A stretch of 64,000 bases of DNA, taken from the NCBI GenBank assembly GCA_017477505.1, contig JAFUVQ010000044.1, positions 1-64,000 on the forward strand, written 5' to 3'. The stretch comes from Eubacterium sp. GTDB taxonomy: Bacteria; Bacillota; Clostridia; Lachnospirales; Lachnospiraceae. How positions within the stretch are numbered: position 1 is the first letter of the stretch; every line of letters begins with the position of its first letter. This document shows, piece by piece, positions 15,205 to 23,133 of this stretch. Under the pieces are notes generated by a model, which worked only from the letters and a program-made list of their open reading frames with translations, was not told the origin of the DNA and did not search any database. A program made the translations under genes and the position numbers.

Positions 15205-16353
15205 ATGGATACATTTTCATTTTCAATACCACAGAATGTTATTTTTGGATGGGGAGCTATGGAAAAGCTTTCAGAAGCCGCTAAGGCTATCGGCGGTAAT
15301 AAAGGATTTATTATATCCGGCCCCCACCTAAAAAAAATAGGAAAGGTTGATAAATGTATAGAAGCTTTAGAAAAAAATGGAATAGCATGCGATTCCTTTA
15401 CGGATACCGAAGGAAATCCAAGTACAGATACAGTAGATAAAGCTACTGAGAAATTCATTAAAAGCAGGGCTGATTTTATAATAGCTTTTGGAGGGGGCTC
15501 TCCACTGGATACAGCTAAAGCTGTTGCGGTATTAGCGGCCTATGGTGGTGTTATTACTGATTATGAAGGCATTGGGAAAGTGCCGGGACAAGTTATTCCG
15601 ATGATTGCTATCCCTACAACAGCAGGCACAGGTTCAGAAGTGACTTCATTTTCGGTAATAACTGATCACAGCAGGAATTATAAGCTTACAGTAGGAAGTG
15701 AATATCTACTCCCCAAAACAGCAATACTTGATCCTGAACTTATTACAACTGTCCCGGAGAGCGTTGCGGCTTCTTGTGGGGTGGATGCTTTTGTTCACGC
15801 TCTTGAAGCATATCTGTCGTTGGCGGCATCACCTTTTCCTGATATGATGGCATTCAGAGCAATGGAATTAATAGGAAAAAATCTTTTGGTATATATTAAG
15901 GACCGTAGCGATAAAAATGCATCGGAAGCGATGCTGATGGGATCTCTATTCGCAGGTGTTGCTTTTTCACATGCCCGACTCGGAAATGTTCATGCCATGA
16001 GTCATCCGGTAAGCGCTTTCTTTGATGTCCCTCACGGACTTGCAAATGCTGTATTACTTCCCACAGTTGTCGAATATAACGAGAATACTAAACCTGATAA
16101 ATACTATGACATATACAGATGTATCTCTCAAAATCCTATTTCAAAGGATGGATTTACACCGCATATGCTTGTAGAAGAAATAAGAGCAATGAATAGTAAG
16201 ATTGGTATTCCTGAAAATCTAAGGAGTGTTGGAGTAACGTCTGATAAGTTTGAAGCAATGACTGATGATGCGATAAAAAGTGGAAATATAAAAGTGAATC
16301 CGCGTCATACATCCAGAGAAGATATATTGAACCTTTATAAGAAGGCATACTGA
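15205..16353 (+). CDS. Iron-containing alcohol dehydrogenase
   Basis: About 382 residues. NAD-binding GGGSPLDTAKAVA (near residue 95), TTAGTGSEVTSFSV, and the metal ligands Asp and His in CGVDAFVHALE, MSHPVSAFFDVPHG identify a group III (Fe-dependent) alcohol dehydrogenase. In operons with a class III aminotransferase such enzymes reduce the resulting semialdehyde, as 4-hydroxybutyrate dehydrogenase does in GABA fermentation or sulfoacetaldehyde reductase in taurine use. The true substrate here is not known. The start is uncertain: AGGAG is 12 bases before this ATG but only six before a TTG at 15199. It closes the operon that begins at 10715. Confidence 0.87.
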   Translation: MDTFSFSIPQNVIFGWGAMEKLSEAAKAIGGNKGFIISGPHLKKIGKVDKCIEALEKNGIACDSFTDTEGNPSTDTVDKATEKFIKSRADFIIAFGGGSPLDTAKAVAVLAAYGGVITDYEGIGKVPGQVIPMIAIPTTAGTGSEVTSFSVITDHSRNYKLTVGSEYLLPKTAILDPELITTVPESVAASCGVDAFVHALEAYLSLAASPFPDMMAFRAMELIGKNLLVYIKDRSDKNASEAMLMGSLFAGVAFSHARLGNVHAMSHPVSAFFDVPHGLANAVLLPTVVEYNENTKPDKYYDIYRCISQNPISKDGFTPHMLVEEIRAMNSKIGIPENLRSVGVTSDKFEAMTDDAIKSGNIKVNPRHTSREDILNLYKKAY

Positions 16354-16444
16354 CAGTTACCTATTGATCCTGCATATATTGATTTCTTTCTAATTCCTTC
16401 TGGTATAAATGTCATTTTTGTTATTATGATTTTGTTAGATAATA

Positions 16445-16453
16445 TGTTATACT
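16445..16453 (+). promoter_or_regulatory. Extended -10 promoter for the DUF4317 gene
   Basis: TG-T-TATACT in an AT-rich stretch matches an extended -10 element; no good -35 is seen. A GC-rich hairpin follows (GCCGGATGGCAG pairing with CTGCTCCGCCGGC, about 16461-16492) in the leader before the ATG at 16518. Confidence 0.45.
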
Positions 16454-16517
16454 AACGGGATGCCGGATGGCAGGTAAGCTGCTCCGCCGGCTACTAAACT
16501 GGAAAAGGATTAATAAC

Positions 16518-17660
16518 ATGATCAAGAAAGAAATTAACGAGATAAAATCATTATTCGACACAATACAGGATTGCGGGATAACCCGTCTTGCAGGTTGCTA
16601 TGTGGATGGCGAGAAAGTGAAGGTAAAGACTTTCAGCGGTCCCTTCTATAACCTTCCCGAAGAAGAGATGCATAAATATCTGGAAATATTCAGAAAGACT
16701 CTGTCCGGGACTCCGGGAAAGAATCTCCTGGATATGGAATTCAAGAATCCGGAAAATGAAACTGAATATGGAAGGAACATGCTTATCAGTCTGAAGAAGT
16801 CTGAACTGAAAGATGATTCTCTTCTTGATCAGTTTTACGACAAGGTGATCGAGACCTATGAGTATACAGGTAATTATCTGATACTTCTCATACATCAGGC
16901 CTATGATGTTCCGGGAGTAACGACGGACGGAATCGAGATGGAAGATGCCTCCGACGAGGTGTACAGCTATATACTATGCAGCATTTGTCCTATGAAGCTG
17001 ACGAAGCCGGGACTTGGATTTGATGATGCTTTGGGAGAAATCCATACACTTCCACAGATTTTTGCGGTGGAACTGCCGTATGACGGATTCCTCTTCCCTG
17101 CATTTAATGAAAGAAGTTCTGATGACAACGCTCTGCTTTATTCAAGTAAGAGGTCGGATATGCTACAGGATTCATTTCTTGAAAATGTACTTGATGTGAC
17201 TACAGCGCTTCCACCGAAGCAGCAGAAGGAAGGTTTTACCGAGTTCGTTTCGGAAGTGCTGGGTGATGAGAGAAACTTCGAGACAGTGCTCTCTATTCAG
17301 GAGAATCTGAAGGATACCGTGCAGAACAAGAAGACAGAGAATGCAGGAGAAACCATTTTCTTTGATAAGGATACAGTGAGAAATGTATTTGAAAAGAGCG
17401 GTGTGTCCCGAGAAAAGCTGGAAACTTTCGATAAGAAGTTTGATGAACGCTTTGAATCCGAGGGAGTGACTGAGAGAAAGCTTTTTGCGGAAAATGTGGC
17501 GCCGGTCAGAAACTTCGAAGTAAGAAATAAGAATATGGTGCTCCGTGTCAGCAGTAAGCACACAGATATAATAGATACAAGAGTGATCGATGGTAAGAAG
17601 TGCCTTGTAATAGAGCTGACAGATGACCTCACGGTAAACGGAATCCCTGTTGAGGGATAG
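16518..17660 (+). CDS. DUF4317 family protein
   Basis: 380 residues. The N-terminal region is a clear match in pattern to DUF4317: MIKKEINEIKSLFDTIQDCGITRLAGCYVDGEKVKVKTF-type start, then LPEEEMHKYLEIFRKTLSGTPGKNLLDMEF and DSLLDQFYDKVIETYEY. The function of the family is unknown; it is widespread in Clostridia, and the protein is soluble with no signal peptide. The C-terminal ~100 residues are charged and partly coiled-coil-like. AAAGGAT lies eight bases before the ATG. A strong terminator follows at 17735, and the gene has its own apparent promoter, so it is monocistronic. Confidence 0.85.
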   Translation: MIKKEINEIKSLFDTIQDCGITRLAGCYVDGEKVKVKTFSGPFYNLPEEEMHKYLEIFRKTLSGTPGKNLLDMEFKNPENETEYGRNMLISLKKSELKDDSLLDQFYDKVIETYEYTGNYLILLIHQAYDVPGVTTDGIEMEDASDEVYSYILCSICPMKLTKPGLGFDDALGEIHTLPQIFAVELPYDGFLFPAFNERSSDDNALLYSSKRSDMLQDSFLENVLDVTTALPPKQQKEGFTEFVSEVLGDERNFETVLSIQENLKDTVQNKKTENAGETIFFDKDTVRNVFEKSGVSREKLETFDKKFDERFESEGVTERKLFAENVAPVRNFEVRNKNMVLRVSSKHTDIIDTRVIDGKKCLVIELTDDLTVNGIPVEG

Positions 17661-17734
17661 ATTGATCCTTTTTATGCCGTTGTATTTGCAATATTCTGGA
17701 TTGTCTGGATTATAGTCAGGAATGTAAACAAGAG

Positions 17735-17772
17735 AGCCGTTATGGATTGAGAATGATCCGTAACGGCTTTTT
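17735..17772 (+). terminator. Rho-independent terminator
   Basis: AGCCGTTATGGAT pairs with ATCCGTAACGGCT around GAGAATG and is followed by TTTTTG. It ends the DUF4317 transcript. Confidence 0.88.
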
Positions 17773-17788
17773 GTTATCAAAAAACATC

Positions 17789-17847
17789 TTGACAAAAAAT
17801 AAAAGCCGGACCATAATATATCAAAATGATATATATCAAACCGATAT
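17789..17847 (+). promoter_or_regulatory. PadR gene promoter with overlapping palindromic operators
   Basis: TTGACA (17789-17794) and CATAAT (17812-17817) are 17 bp apart. Overlapping the transcription start are TATATCA-AAA-TGATATA (17817-17833) and ATATC-AAACC-GATAT (17833-17847). PadR regulators usually repress their own operon through such AT-rich palindromes near the start site, so autoregulation is likely. Confidence 0.65.
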
Positions 17848-17875
17848 GATTAAAATATGAAGCAGGAGGGGTATC

Positions 17876-18418
17876 ATGGCGAAAGACAGGAAAATTGATT
17901 TGGTCATACTCGGACTTCTGGCACACGAAGACCTTACAGGATATGATATCAAAAAGGCAATAGACGGTAGCATAAGTTTCTTCTGGAAGGGAAGCTTCGG
18001 AAGCATTTATCCGGCACTCAGTGATATGGAGAAACAGGGACTGGTAAAGCGTAAGAAATCTGATAACTCAGGTGGCAGAGAAAAGATAGCTTACCATTTG
18101 ACAAAAAAAGGTGAGGACGCTCTGAAGGTCTGGCTGAAAAAGGAAAGTGCCAGTAATGAGTTGAAGTATGAAACATTACTAAAGTTATATTTCGGTGGTG
18201 TGGAAGACAGGAGCGTGACAATCAGAAATATTGAAGTGTTTGAGGAAAGTATCCGACATGATCTTGATGTTCTGAAATTATATAAATCTAATCTCGAGAA
18301 GATTTTAGATGAAGAAGATCATTTGTATTATTACCTTACAGTCACATTTGGGATTGATACATATGAAGCATATCTCAAGTGGTGCACGAAATCTAAGAAG
18401 CTCCTAAGAAAAAGTTAG
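17876..18418 (+). CDS. PadR-family transcriptional regulator
   Basis: 180 residues. The winged helix is typical of PadR: LVILGLLAHEDLTGYDIKKAI, then FWKGSFGSIYPALSDMEKQGLV and the wing GGREKIAYHLTKKGEDAL. The C-terminal half (about 95-180) is the helical dimerisation/ligand arm of the longer (PadR-C, VirR-like) subclass. PadR repressors respond to phenolics, drugs or stress. AGGAGG lies just before the ATG. The gene starts a unit with a flavodoxin (18 bp later) and glycerate kinase, which may be its targets. Confidence 0.9.
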   Translation: MAKDRKIDLVILGLLAHEDLTGYDIKKAIDGSISFFWKGSFGSIYPALSDMEKQGLVKRKKSDNSGGREKIAYHLTKKGEDALKVWLKKESASNELKYETLLKLYFGGVEDRSVTIRNIEVFEESIRHDLDVLKLYKSNLEKILDEEDHLYYYLTVTFGIDTYEAYLKWCTKSKKLLRKS

Positions 18419-18436
18419 GACAGAAAGGATAAACAG

Positions 18437-18922
18437 ATGAAAACAGTTATAGTATATTATTCAATGCTGGGAAATTCAGAACTTACGGCCGGAAAGATAG
18501 CTGAAAAGCTGGGTGCGGATATAATCAGAATCGAGCCTGACAAAGCATATCCTGATAAGGGCGCCAGGAAATTTCTCTGGGGAGGAAAGAGTGCTGTGAT
18601 GGGGGAAATGCCCCGTCTGAAGCCTTATGAGTTTGATCCGGATAAGTATGATGTGATAATTCTGGGATTTCCTATATGGGCGAGTCGTCCGGCACCGCCT
18701 ATCAAGACATTTGTCGAAGAGTATAAGAGAAAGCTGAAGGGAAAGAAGCTGGCAGCTTTTGCGTGCCAGAGCGGGAACGGAGCTGAGAAGGCATTTGCCA
18801 AATTGAAAGAACAGATTGGGATAGACAGTTTTACGGCAGAGCTGATCCTGATCGACCCGAAAACCAGAGTGAATAGTTCCAATGAAGATAAGATAAATGC
18901 ATTTTGTGAGAAAGTGGGGTAA
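18437..18922 (+). CDS. Flavodoxin
   Basis: 161 residues, flavodoxin-like throughout. The first strand and FMN-phosphate loop read VIVYYSMLGNSELTA, then ILGFPIWASRPAPPIKTF for the isoalloxazine-stacking loop and FACQSGNGAEKAF. It resembles the Flavodoxin_4/NAD(P)H-quinone type rather than a long-chain electron-transfer flavodoxin. It probably carries FMN and acts in redox reactions in the cytoplasm. It lies 18 bp after the PadR gene and 3 bp before glycerate kinase, so the three are probably co-transcribed and PadR-controlled. Confidence 0.88.
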   Translation: MKTVIVYYSMLGNSELTAGKIAEKLGADIIRIEPDKAYPDKGARKFLWGGKSAVMGEMPRLKPYEFDPDKYDVIILGFPIWASRPAPPIKTFVEEYKRKLKGKKLAAFACQSGNGAEKAFAKLKEQIGIDSFTAELILIDPKTRVNSSNEDKINAFCEKVG

Positions 18923-18924
18923 AT

Positions 18925-20151
18925 ATGTCCTTGAAGATGATCAAATCCATCTCTCCCAAAAACTATCTGATAGCGATGGACTCTTTCAAAGGCAGCCTTT
19001 CCTCGATTGATGCAGCAAATGCTGTGAAAGCCGGAATTCTCAATGCTAATCCGGATGCTGAAGTGGTGGTCAGTCCTCTTGCAGACGGCGGCGAAGGCAC
19101 GGTGAATGCCCTGACTTATGGGATGAACGGAAATCTTCAATCCGCAGTGGTGACCGATCCTTACGGAAACAGCATTTCCTGCGAATATGGAATTGCAGAG
19201 ATTAGTATTTCAAATGAAAGTAAGGTGGCAAAAGCCAGACTCTGCGCTATCATTGAAGTGGCAGGCGCCTGTGGGCTCTACCTCGTACCGGAGGCCGGGA
19301 GGAATCCTCTTTATACTTCAACCTACGGAGTCGGAGAGGTGATAACTGATGCGCTGAATAAAGGCTGCAGGAGCTTTATCATCGGAATCGGTGGGACTTC
19401 GACAAATGATGGCGGCATTGGCATGCTGTCAGCACTTGGCATCCGTTTTCTTGACAATGATGGAAATGAAGTGCCTCGGGGTGCCATCGGTCTTAAAAAC
19501 CTGCATAATATAGATTTATCAGGAATGGACTCACGACTTAAAGACTGCACCATTATGGTAGCATGTGACGTCGATAATCCGCTCTGCGGTGCCAGGGGAT
19601 GCAGCAGAGTATTTGCACCTCAAAAAGGAGCGGATTCTGGTTCTGTAGAACAGATGGACCGGTGGCTTTCCCGTTACGGAGATATGACTGAAGATTTACT
19701 TGGACGATCAACTGAAGGTACAGCATTAAAGGACAGTCCGGGAACCGGCGCTGCCGGAGGACTGGGATTCGCATTTAAAACATATCTCAGCGCAGAACTA
19801 AAATCCGGAATAGATATCGTGATAAACGAAACCGGCCTTAAGGATAAGATAAAGAATGCCGATGTAATAATCACCGGCGAAGGCTGCCTCGACTTCCAGA
19901 CCGCCATGGGCAAAGCACCGATAGGAGTTGCAAAGGCGGTCAAAAGTATAGACCCGGCAAAGCGAATAGTTGCATTTGCCGGAAGAATCGGTGACGGAGC
20001 CGGAGAGTGCCTGAAACACGGAATAGATGAGTATTACGGAGTGACAGATATAGTAAGTTACAATGATCCTGCCGATTACATGAAACATGAAAATGCATTT
20101 CGTAATCTGACAAAACTGGCAGAAAGATTCGTCAGAGAACAAGGTCATTAA
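18925..20151 (+). CDS. glxK: Glycerate kinase (GlxK/GarK type)
   Basis: 408 residues. The N terminus (AMDSFKGSLSSIDAANAVKAGI) and PLADGGEGTVNAL are the signature of class I glycerate kinases; GIGGTSTNDGGIGMLSALG and TGEGCLDFQTAMGKAP are further core motifs. The enzyme phosphorylates D-glycerate (to 2- or 3-phosphoglycerate, depending on subtype), feeding glyoxylate or galactarate-type catabolism into glycolysis. The length is normal for the family, with a short insert (SISNESKVAKARL). It begins 3 bp after the flavodoxin gene stop. No glyoxylate-pathway partner genes are visible nearby. Confidence 0.92.
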   Translation: MSLKMIKSISPKNYLIAMDSFKGSLSSIDAANAVKAGILNANPDAEVVVSPLADGGEGTVNALTYGMNGNLQSAVVTDPYGNSISCEYGIAEISISNESKVAKARLCAIIEVAGACGLYLVPEAGRNPLYTSTYGVGEVITDALNKGCRSFIIGIGGTSTNDGGIGMLSALGIRFLDNDGNEVPRGAIGLKNLHNIDLSGMDSRLKDCTIMVACDVDNPLCGARGCSRVFAPQKGADSGSVEQMDRWLSRYGDMTEDLLGRSTEGTALKDSPGTGAAGGLGFAFKTYLSAELKSGIDIVINETGLKDKIKNADVIITGEGCLDFQTAMGKAPIGVAKAVKSIDPAKRIVAFAGRIGDGAGECLKHGIDEYYGVTDIVSYNDPADYMKHENAFRNLTKLAERFVREQGH

Positions 20152-20159
20152 TATACTGA

Positions 20160-20312
20160 ACAGGAGATATTAACGGCTCCTGCGATGGCTGCGCTTCCGG
20201 ACTCATAGAGATGTACCAGGACTATATAGACGGCAAAAAAGAAATCCGGGAGATAAACATGGAGTTCCGTGCCTATTACGAATCCGGCATCGACGGCCCG
20301 GAAAAGAGCTAG
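20160..20312 (+). pseudogene. Coding remnant, 50 codons, no valid start
   Basis: After glycerate kinase a frame is open from a TGA at 20157 to TAG at 20310-20312. It reads like the end of a real soluble protein (GSCDGCASGLIEMYQDYIDG, then INMEFRAYYESG). The only ATG of interest is at 20211, which would give 33 residues without a good ribosome binding site. The Cys pair CDGC suggests a metal site. I do not recognise the family. It is probably the stump of a deleted gene. Confidence 0.3.
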
Positions 20313-20339
20313 TGCGGATATGTGAAGAGGTGAAAGCAG

Positions 20340-20915
20340 ATGGATAATTCACGCTATATAGAGTTTGTAGAAGAAAATACAGATAAGATTGCAGAGTATG
20401 TAAATAGTTGCTTTGAACAGTCCAAAGAATTTATCAAGGCGAAGATTGTTAGAGAACTAAGAGGGTATCTCGATCCCATCCCCGTACATTACAAGAAGGT
20501 AGATAGTTATAACACTTATGACAATTACGGGGAGTTGAGAGAAGATGGCTATGTATCCCTCAATCAGATCGTAGCAGATTTTTTACAGAATGAATACAGC
20601 GGTAATAAAGTGGCGACGTTTACAAGTGGTATGGGATGGCATTATAACTCCTATGAGGACGAGCTTCATTACCTGACTATTGAGATTGCTGCGGAAATAA
20701 TGTTTCCTGCTATACAGAGATATATCGAAAAAGAACTTGCCACGAAGCTATCGGAGAATGAATTTGAAATAATACAGAATGCGTGCGGTGAGTTTGACGA
20801 TATATACGATAACTGTGTTGCAACCGATTTTTTTAATGCCATAGCTGCTGCTGAATTTGTCGGTATCAGAGATACAAAACTTAAAGATGTAAAGAAACAT
20901 CATAATAGTAAATAA
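20340..20915 (+). CDS. Hypothetical protein
   Basis: 191 residues, unrecognised. It is acidic, Tyr-rich (YIEFVEENTDKIAEYVNSC, VDSYNTYDNYGELREDGYVS) and predominantly helical with no signal peptide or membrane segment. A conserved-looking core reads LHYLTIEIAAEIMFPAIQRYIEKEL, and it ends in a basic tail KKHHNSK. AGAGGTGAAAGC precedes the ATG, which supports translation. It is followed by a good terminator, and the remnant upstream (20160-20312) hints at local gene loss. It could belong to an accessory or defence-type cassette, but nothing in the sequence shows that. Confidence 0.65.
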   Translation: MDNSRYIEFVEENTDKIAEYVNSCFEQSKEFIKAKIVRELRGYLDPIPVHYKKVDSYNTYDNYGELREDGYVSLNQIVADFLQNEYSGNKVATFTSGMGWHYNSYEDELHYLTIEIAAEIMFPAIQRYIEKELATKLSENEFEIIQNACGEFDDIYDNCVATDFFNAIAAAEFVGIRDTKLKDVKKHHNSK

Positions 20916-20926
20916 CAAGATAAAAC

Positions 20927-20963
20927 CAGAGAAATCCCTTTTAGGATTAACTCTGTTTTTTTT
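20927..20963 (+). terminator. Rho-independent terminator
   Basis: CAGAG..ATCC pairs with GGAT..CTCTG, with small internal loops, followed by eight Ts. It ends the unit containing the hypothetical gene at 20340. Confidence 0.75.
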
Positions 20964-21107
20964 AATGGATCCTGTGTCCGCCAGTGCACGTAGCAGGTTA
21001 ATGGTTTCGTTGAAATATTTAGGAATACAAATATGGTGGTTTAAATGTACGATTATATCGAACATTTGAAACCTTAGTACCTTCCCTCTGTACTGCCAAA
21101 TATTATA

Positions 21108-21136
21108 TTTACAATTATTATAATTTGAAATATAAT
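21108..21136 (+). promoter_or_regulatory. Consensus sigma-A promoter for the DUF234 ATPase
   Basis: TTTACA (21108-21113) and TATAAT (21131-21136) are exactly 17 bp apart, and a strong AAAGGAGGG site precedes the ATG at 21168. The gene therefore appears to be an independent unit. Confidence 0.7.
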
Positions 21137-21167
21137 AAATGATAATCTGAAAAGGAGGGTATTGTAA

Positions 21168-22553
21168 ATGAAGCGGTTCATAGACAGAGTAAATGAGTTT
21201 CAGACATTAACTAATGAATATAACAGAAAAGGCAGTTCGTTTGTGGTTATATATGGAAGACGTCGGCTGGGAAAAACCACTTTGATAAATGAATTCTGTA
21301 AAGATAAGAGATGTATAAACTTTTTAGCTACGGAAGAAGAAGAAAGTAATAACATCAGAAGTTTTAAGGATGTTGTCGCAGAGGAATTAGGCAACAAATT
21401 ATTGAAAGAAGCAAATATAAATAACTGGAATACGATATTTGAGCTCATTGCTGATAGTACAAAAGAGGAAGAAAAACTGATTATAGTTATAGATGAGTTT
21501 CAGTATCTGGGAAAATCAAACCCCGCGTTTCCGTCCATATTACAGAAAATATGGGACGATACACTTTCAAAGAAAAATATAATGTTTATAATATGCGGTT
21601 CATTGATAAGAATGATGCAATCACAGGTTCTGGATTATAGCAGCCCCTTATACGGAAGAAGAACGGCTCAGATAAAAATGAGACAGATACCGTTTGCATA
21701 TTACAAAGATTTTTATGACGGAATATCACAAGAAGACCTGATACTAAGATATTCTGTAACAGGTGGCGTACCTAAATACATAGAGTTGTTTGAGGGAGAA
21801 GGATCAATAGAGGAGCTTATAAGACAGAATATCCTTAATACGGGCTCATTTCTTTATGAAGAACCGGAATTTCTTTTGAGAAATGAGATCAATGAGGTCG
21901 GAAGATATTTCACAATACTGAAGACGATAGCTCTAGGGAAAAGAAAACTCGGAGATATATCTGCAGCTGTAGAACTTCCACAGACGCAGATCTCAAGCTA
22001 TCTGAAGACACTTATAGACCTTGATATACTGACCAGGGATGTTCCTGTAACAGAAGATAACCCGGAAAAGAGTAAATCCGGGCTGTACCGGATATGTGAT
22101 AATTATATATATTTCTGGTTTAGATTTATATATCCTTATCGCGCAAATATAGAAAGAGGAGATACAGAATGGGTATTGGAAAAAATAAATCTGTCATTGA
22201 AAAGTAATCACGCATCTTTTGTTTATGAAGATGTCTGCAGGGAAGATGCTTACCAGAGATTTAAAGAGGAAATGGGGATAACAAGAATAGGCAAATGGTG
22301 GCACAAAAAAGAAGGGGAGATTGAAATTGTAGCGTTAGGTGAAAATAAAGAGGTGCTTTTTGGCGAGTGTAAGTATTCAGTTAATCCTAAAGGGATGGGA
22401 GACCTGGATAAACTGTTAAGGCAATCGGAAAAAGTGGTCTGGAATAACGCTGACAGAAGAAGCAGATATATAATATATAGCCATAGTGGGTTCGATGAGG
22501 CTCTGACAGAATATGCAGAACATCGTGATGATATTTTCCTTATTCAACTTTGA
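21168..22553 (+). CDS. AAA ATPase with C-terminal DUF234 nuclease-like domain
   Basis: 461 residues. N-terminal ATPase: FVVIYGRRRLGKTTLINEF (Walker A ~29-36), IIVIDEFQYLG (Walker B), IICGS (sensor 1). A winged helix follows (KTIALGKRKLGDISAAVELPQTQISSYLKTL). The C terminus has a DUF234 PD-(D/E)xK-like core, GEIEIVALGENKEVLFGECKYS, with a plausible E..ECK metal site. The architecture is common in archaea and Clostridia and is suspected to act on DNA or in stress or defence, but the role is unproven. It stands alone with its own promoter, in AT-rich DNA next to mobile-element debris, which suggests horizontal acquisition. Confidence 0.87.
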   Translation: MKRFIDRVNEFQTLTNEYNRKGSSFVVIYGRRRLGKTTLINEFCKDKRCINFLATEEEESNNIRSFKDVVAEELGNKLLKEANINNWNTIFELIADSTKEEEKLIIVIDEFQYLGKSNPAFPSILQKIWDDTLSKKNIMFIICGSLIRMMQSQVLDYSSPLYGRRTAQIKMRQIPFAYYKDFYDGISQEDLILRYSVTGGVPKYIELFEGEGSIEELIRQNILNTGSFLYEEPEFLLRNEINEVGRYFTILKTIALGKRKLGDISAAVELPQTQISSYLKTLIDLDILTRDVPVTEDNPEKSKSGLYRICDNYIYFWFRFIYPYRANIERGDTEWVLEKINLSLKSNHASFVYEDVCREDAYQRFKEEMGITRIGKWWHKKEGEIEIVALGENKEVLFGECKYSVNPKGMGDLDKLLRQSEKVVWNNADRRSRYIIYSHSGFDEALTEYAEHRDDIFLIQL

Positions 22554-22559
22554 CATACT

Positions 22560-22740
22560 CCCACGACTAAAGTCGTGGGCTTTCTCGCCCTTAAGTTTTC
22601 TTTGTAAATCCACATACATATCGTAATACATAAAGCCTTTGTAAACGTCAGAAAGTAGTCGGAATTGTAAGAGTTGACAGCATTACTGTTCCGGTAAAAA
22701 GGATTGAACTTAGACCAGTGAATAATAGATAAAAATGATG
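22560..22740 (-). mobile_element. Right-end remnant of an IS200/IS605-type (tnpB-associated) element
   Basis: Seven bases after the DUF234 ATPase stop lies the hairpin CCCACGACTAAAGTCGTGGG (22560-22579), overlapped by GGGC-TTTCTC-GCCC. This hairpin plus the adjoining sequence to about 22740 is what I associate with the 3' end of IS605-family tnpB transposons read on the - strand. No tnpA or tnpB reading frame remains; the - strand frame through it (MYYDMYVDLQRKLKGEKAHD) is a short read-through, not a gene. The assignment is from memory of such ends and not verified. Confidence 0.45.
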
Positions 22741-22827
22741 GGAATTGATAGATAAAATGAGAGAAAAATGAGGATGGTAATAAAAAAATCTTGCTGTATA
22801 AGATTTATTACGATTTTTTGAAAGACT

Positions 22828-23012
22828 ATGAAAAAACCTAAACTTATTCCAATATTATTATTTTTTTGGTATTCATCGCATTATTTGTCCTGATTATTTT
22901 TCATGACGTGATCTTTGATATGTCATTCAGAAAGAGGTTTGTCAAAACATATGACTCTGAATGGGAGCATATCATGGAAGCTCACATAAGCTATATAAAA
23001 TTAAACTTGTAG
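22828..23012 (+). pseudogene. Small membrane protein gene with a frameshift at a T7 run
   Basis: ATG 22828 opens MKKPKLIPILLFF and reaches a stop after 21 codons. One base back at the seven-T run (22861-22867), the frame continues as LVFIALFVLIIFHD, then FRKRFVKTYDSEWEHIMEAH, to TAG 23010-23012. Joined, this is a coherent 61-residue protein: short basic N terminus, one transmembrane helix, charged tail. Either a T was inserted in the homopolymer (mutation or sequencing error), or a -1 shift or polymerase slippage restores the frame. There is no strong ribosome binding site. The family is not recognised. Confidence 0.5.
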
Positions 23013-23133
23013 TTGTTTGCTTTGTGATTACGAGCAGTGGTAGAATAGGGTATTAGTAATGATACCAAAGCATCAGAAATCTGATTCTGGCTTTGAAATG
23101 GCAAAGTATGAATAAATAATAAATGGAGTTGAA

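Noticed and set aside
22416-22631. 71-codon frame on the - strand through the hairpin after the DUF234 ATPase
   Set aside because: It overlaps the ATPase 3' end and the IS605-type end; it is a read-through with no domain or ribosome binding site.
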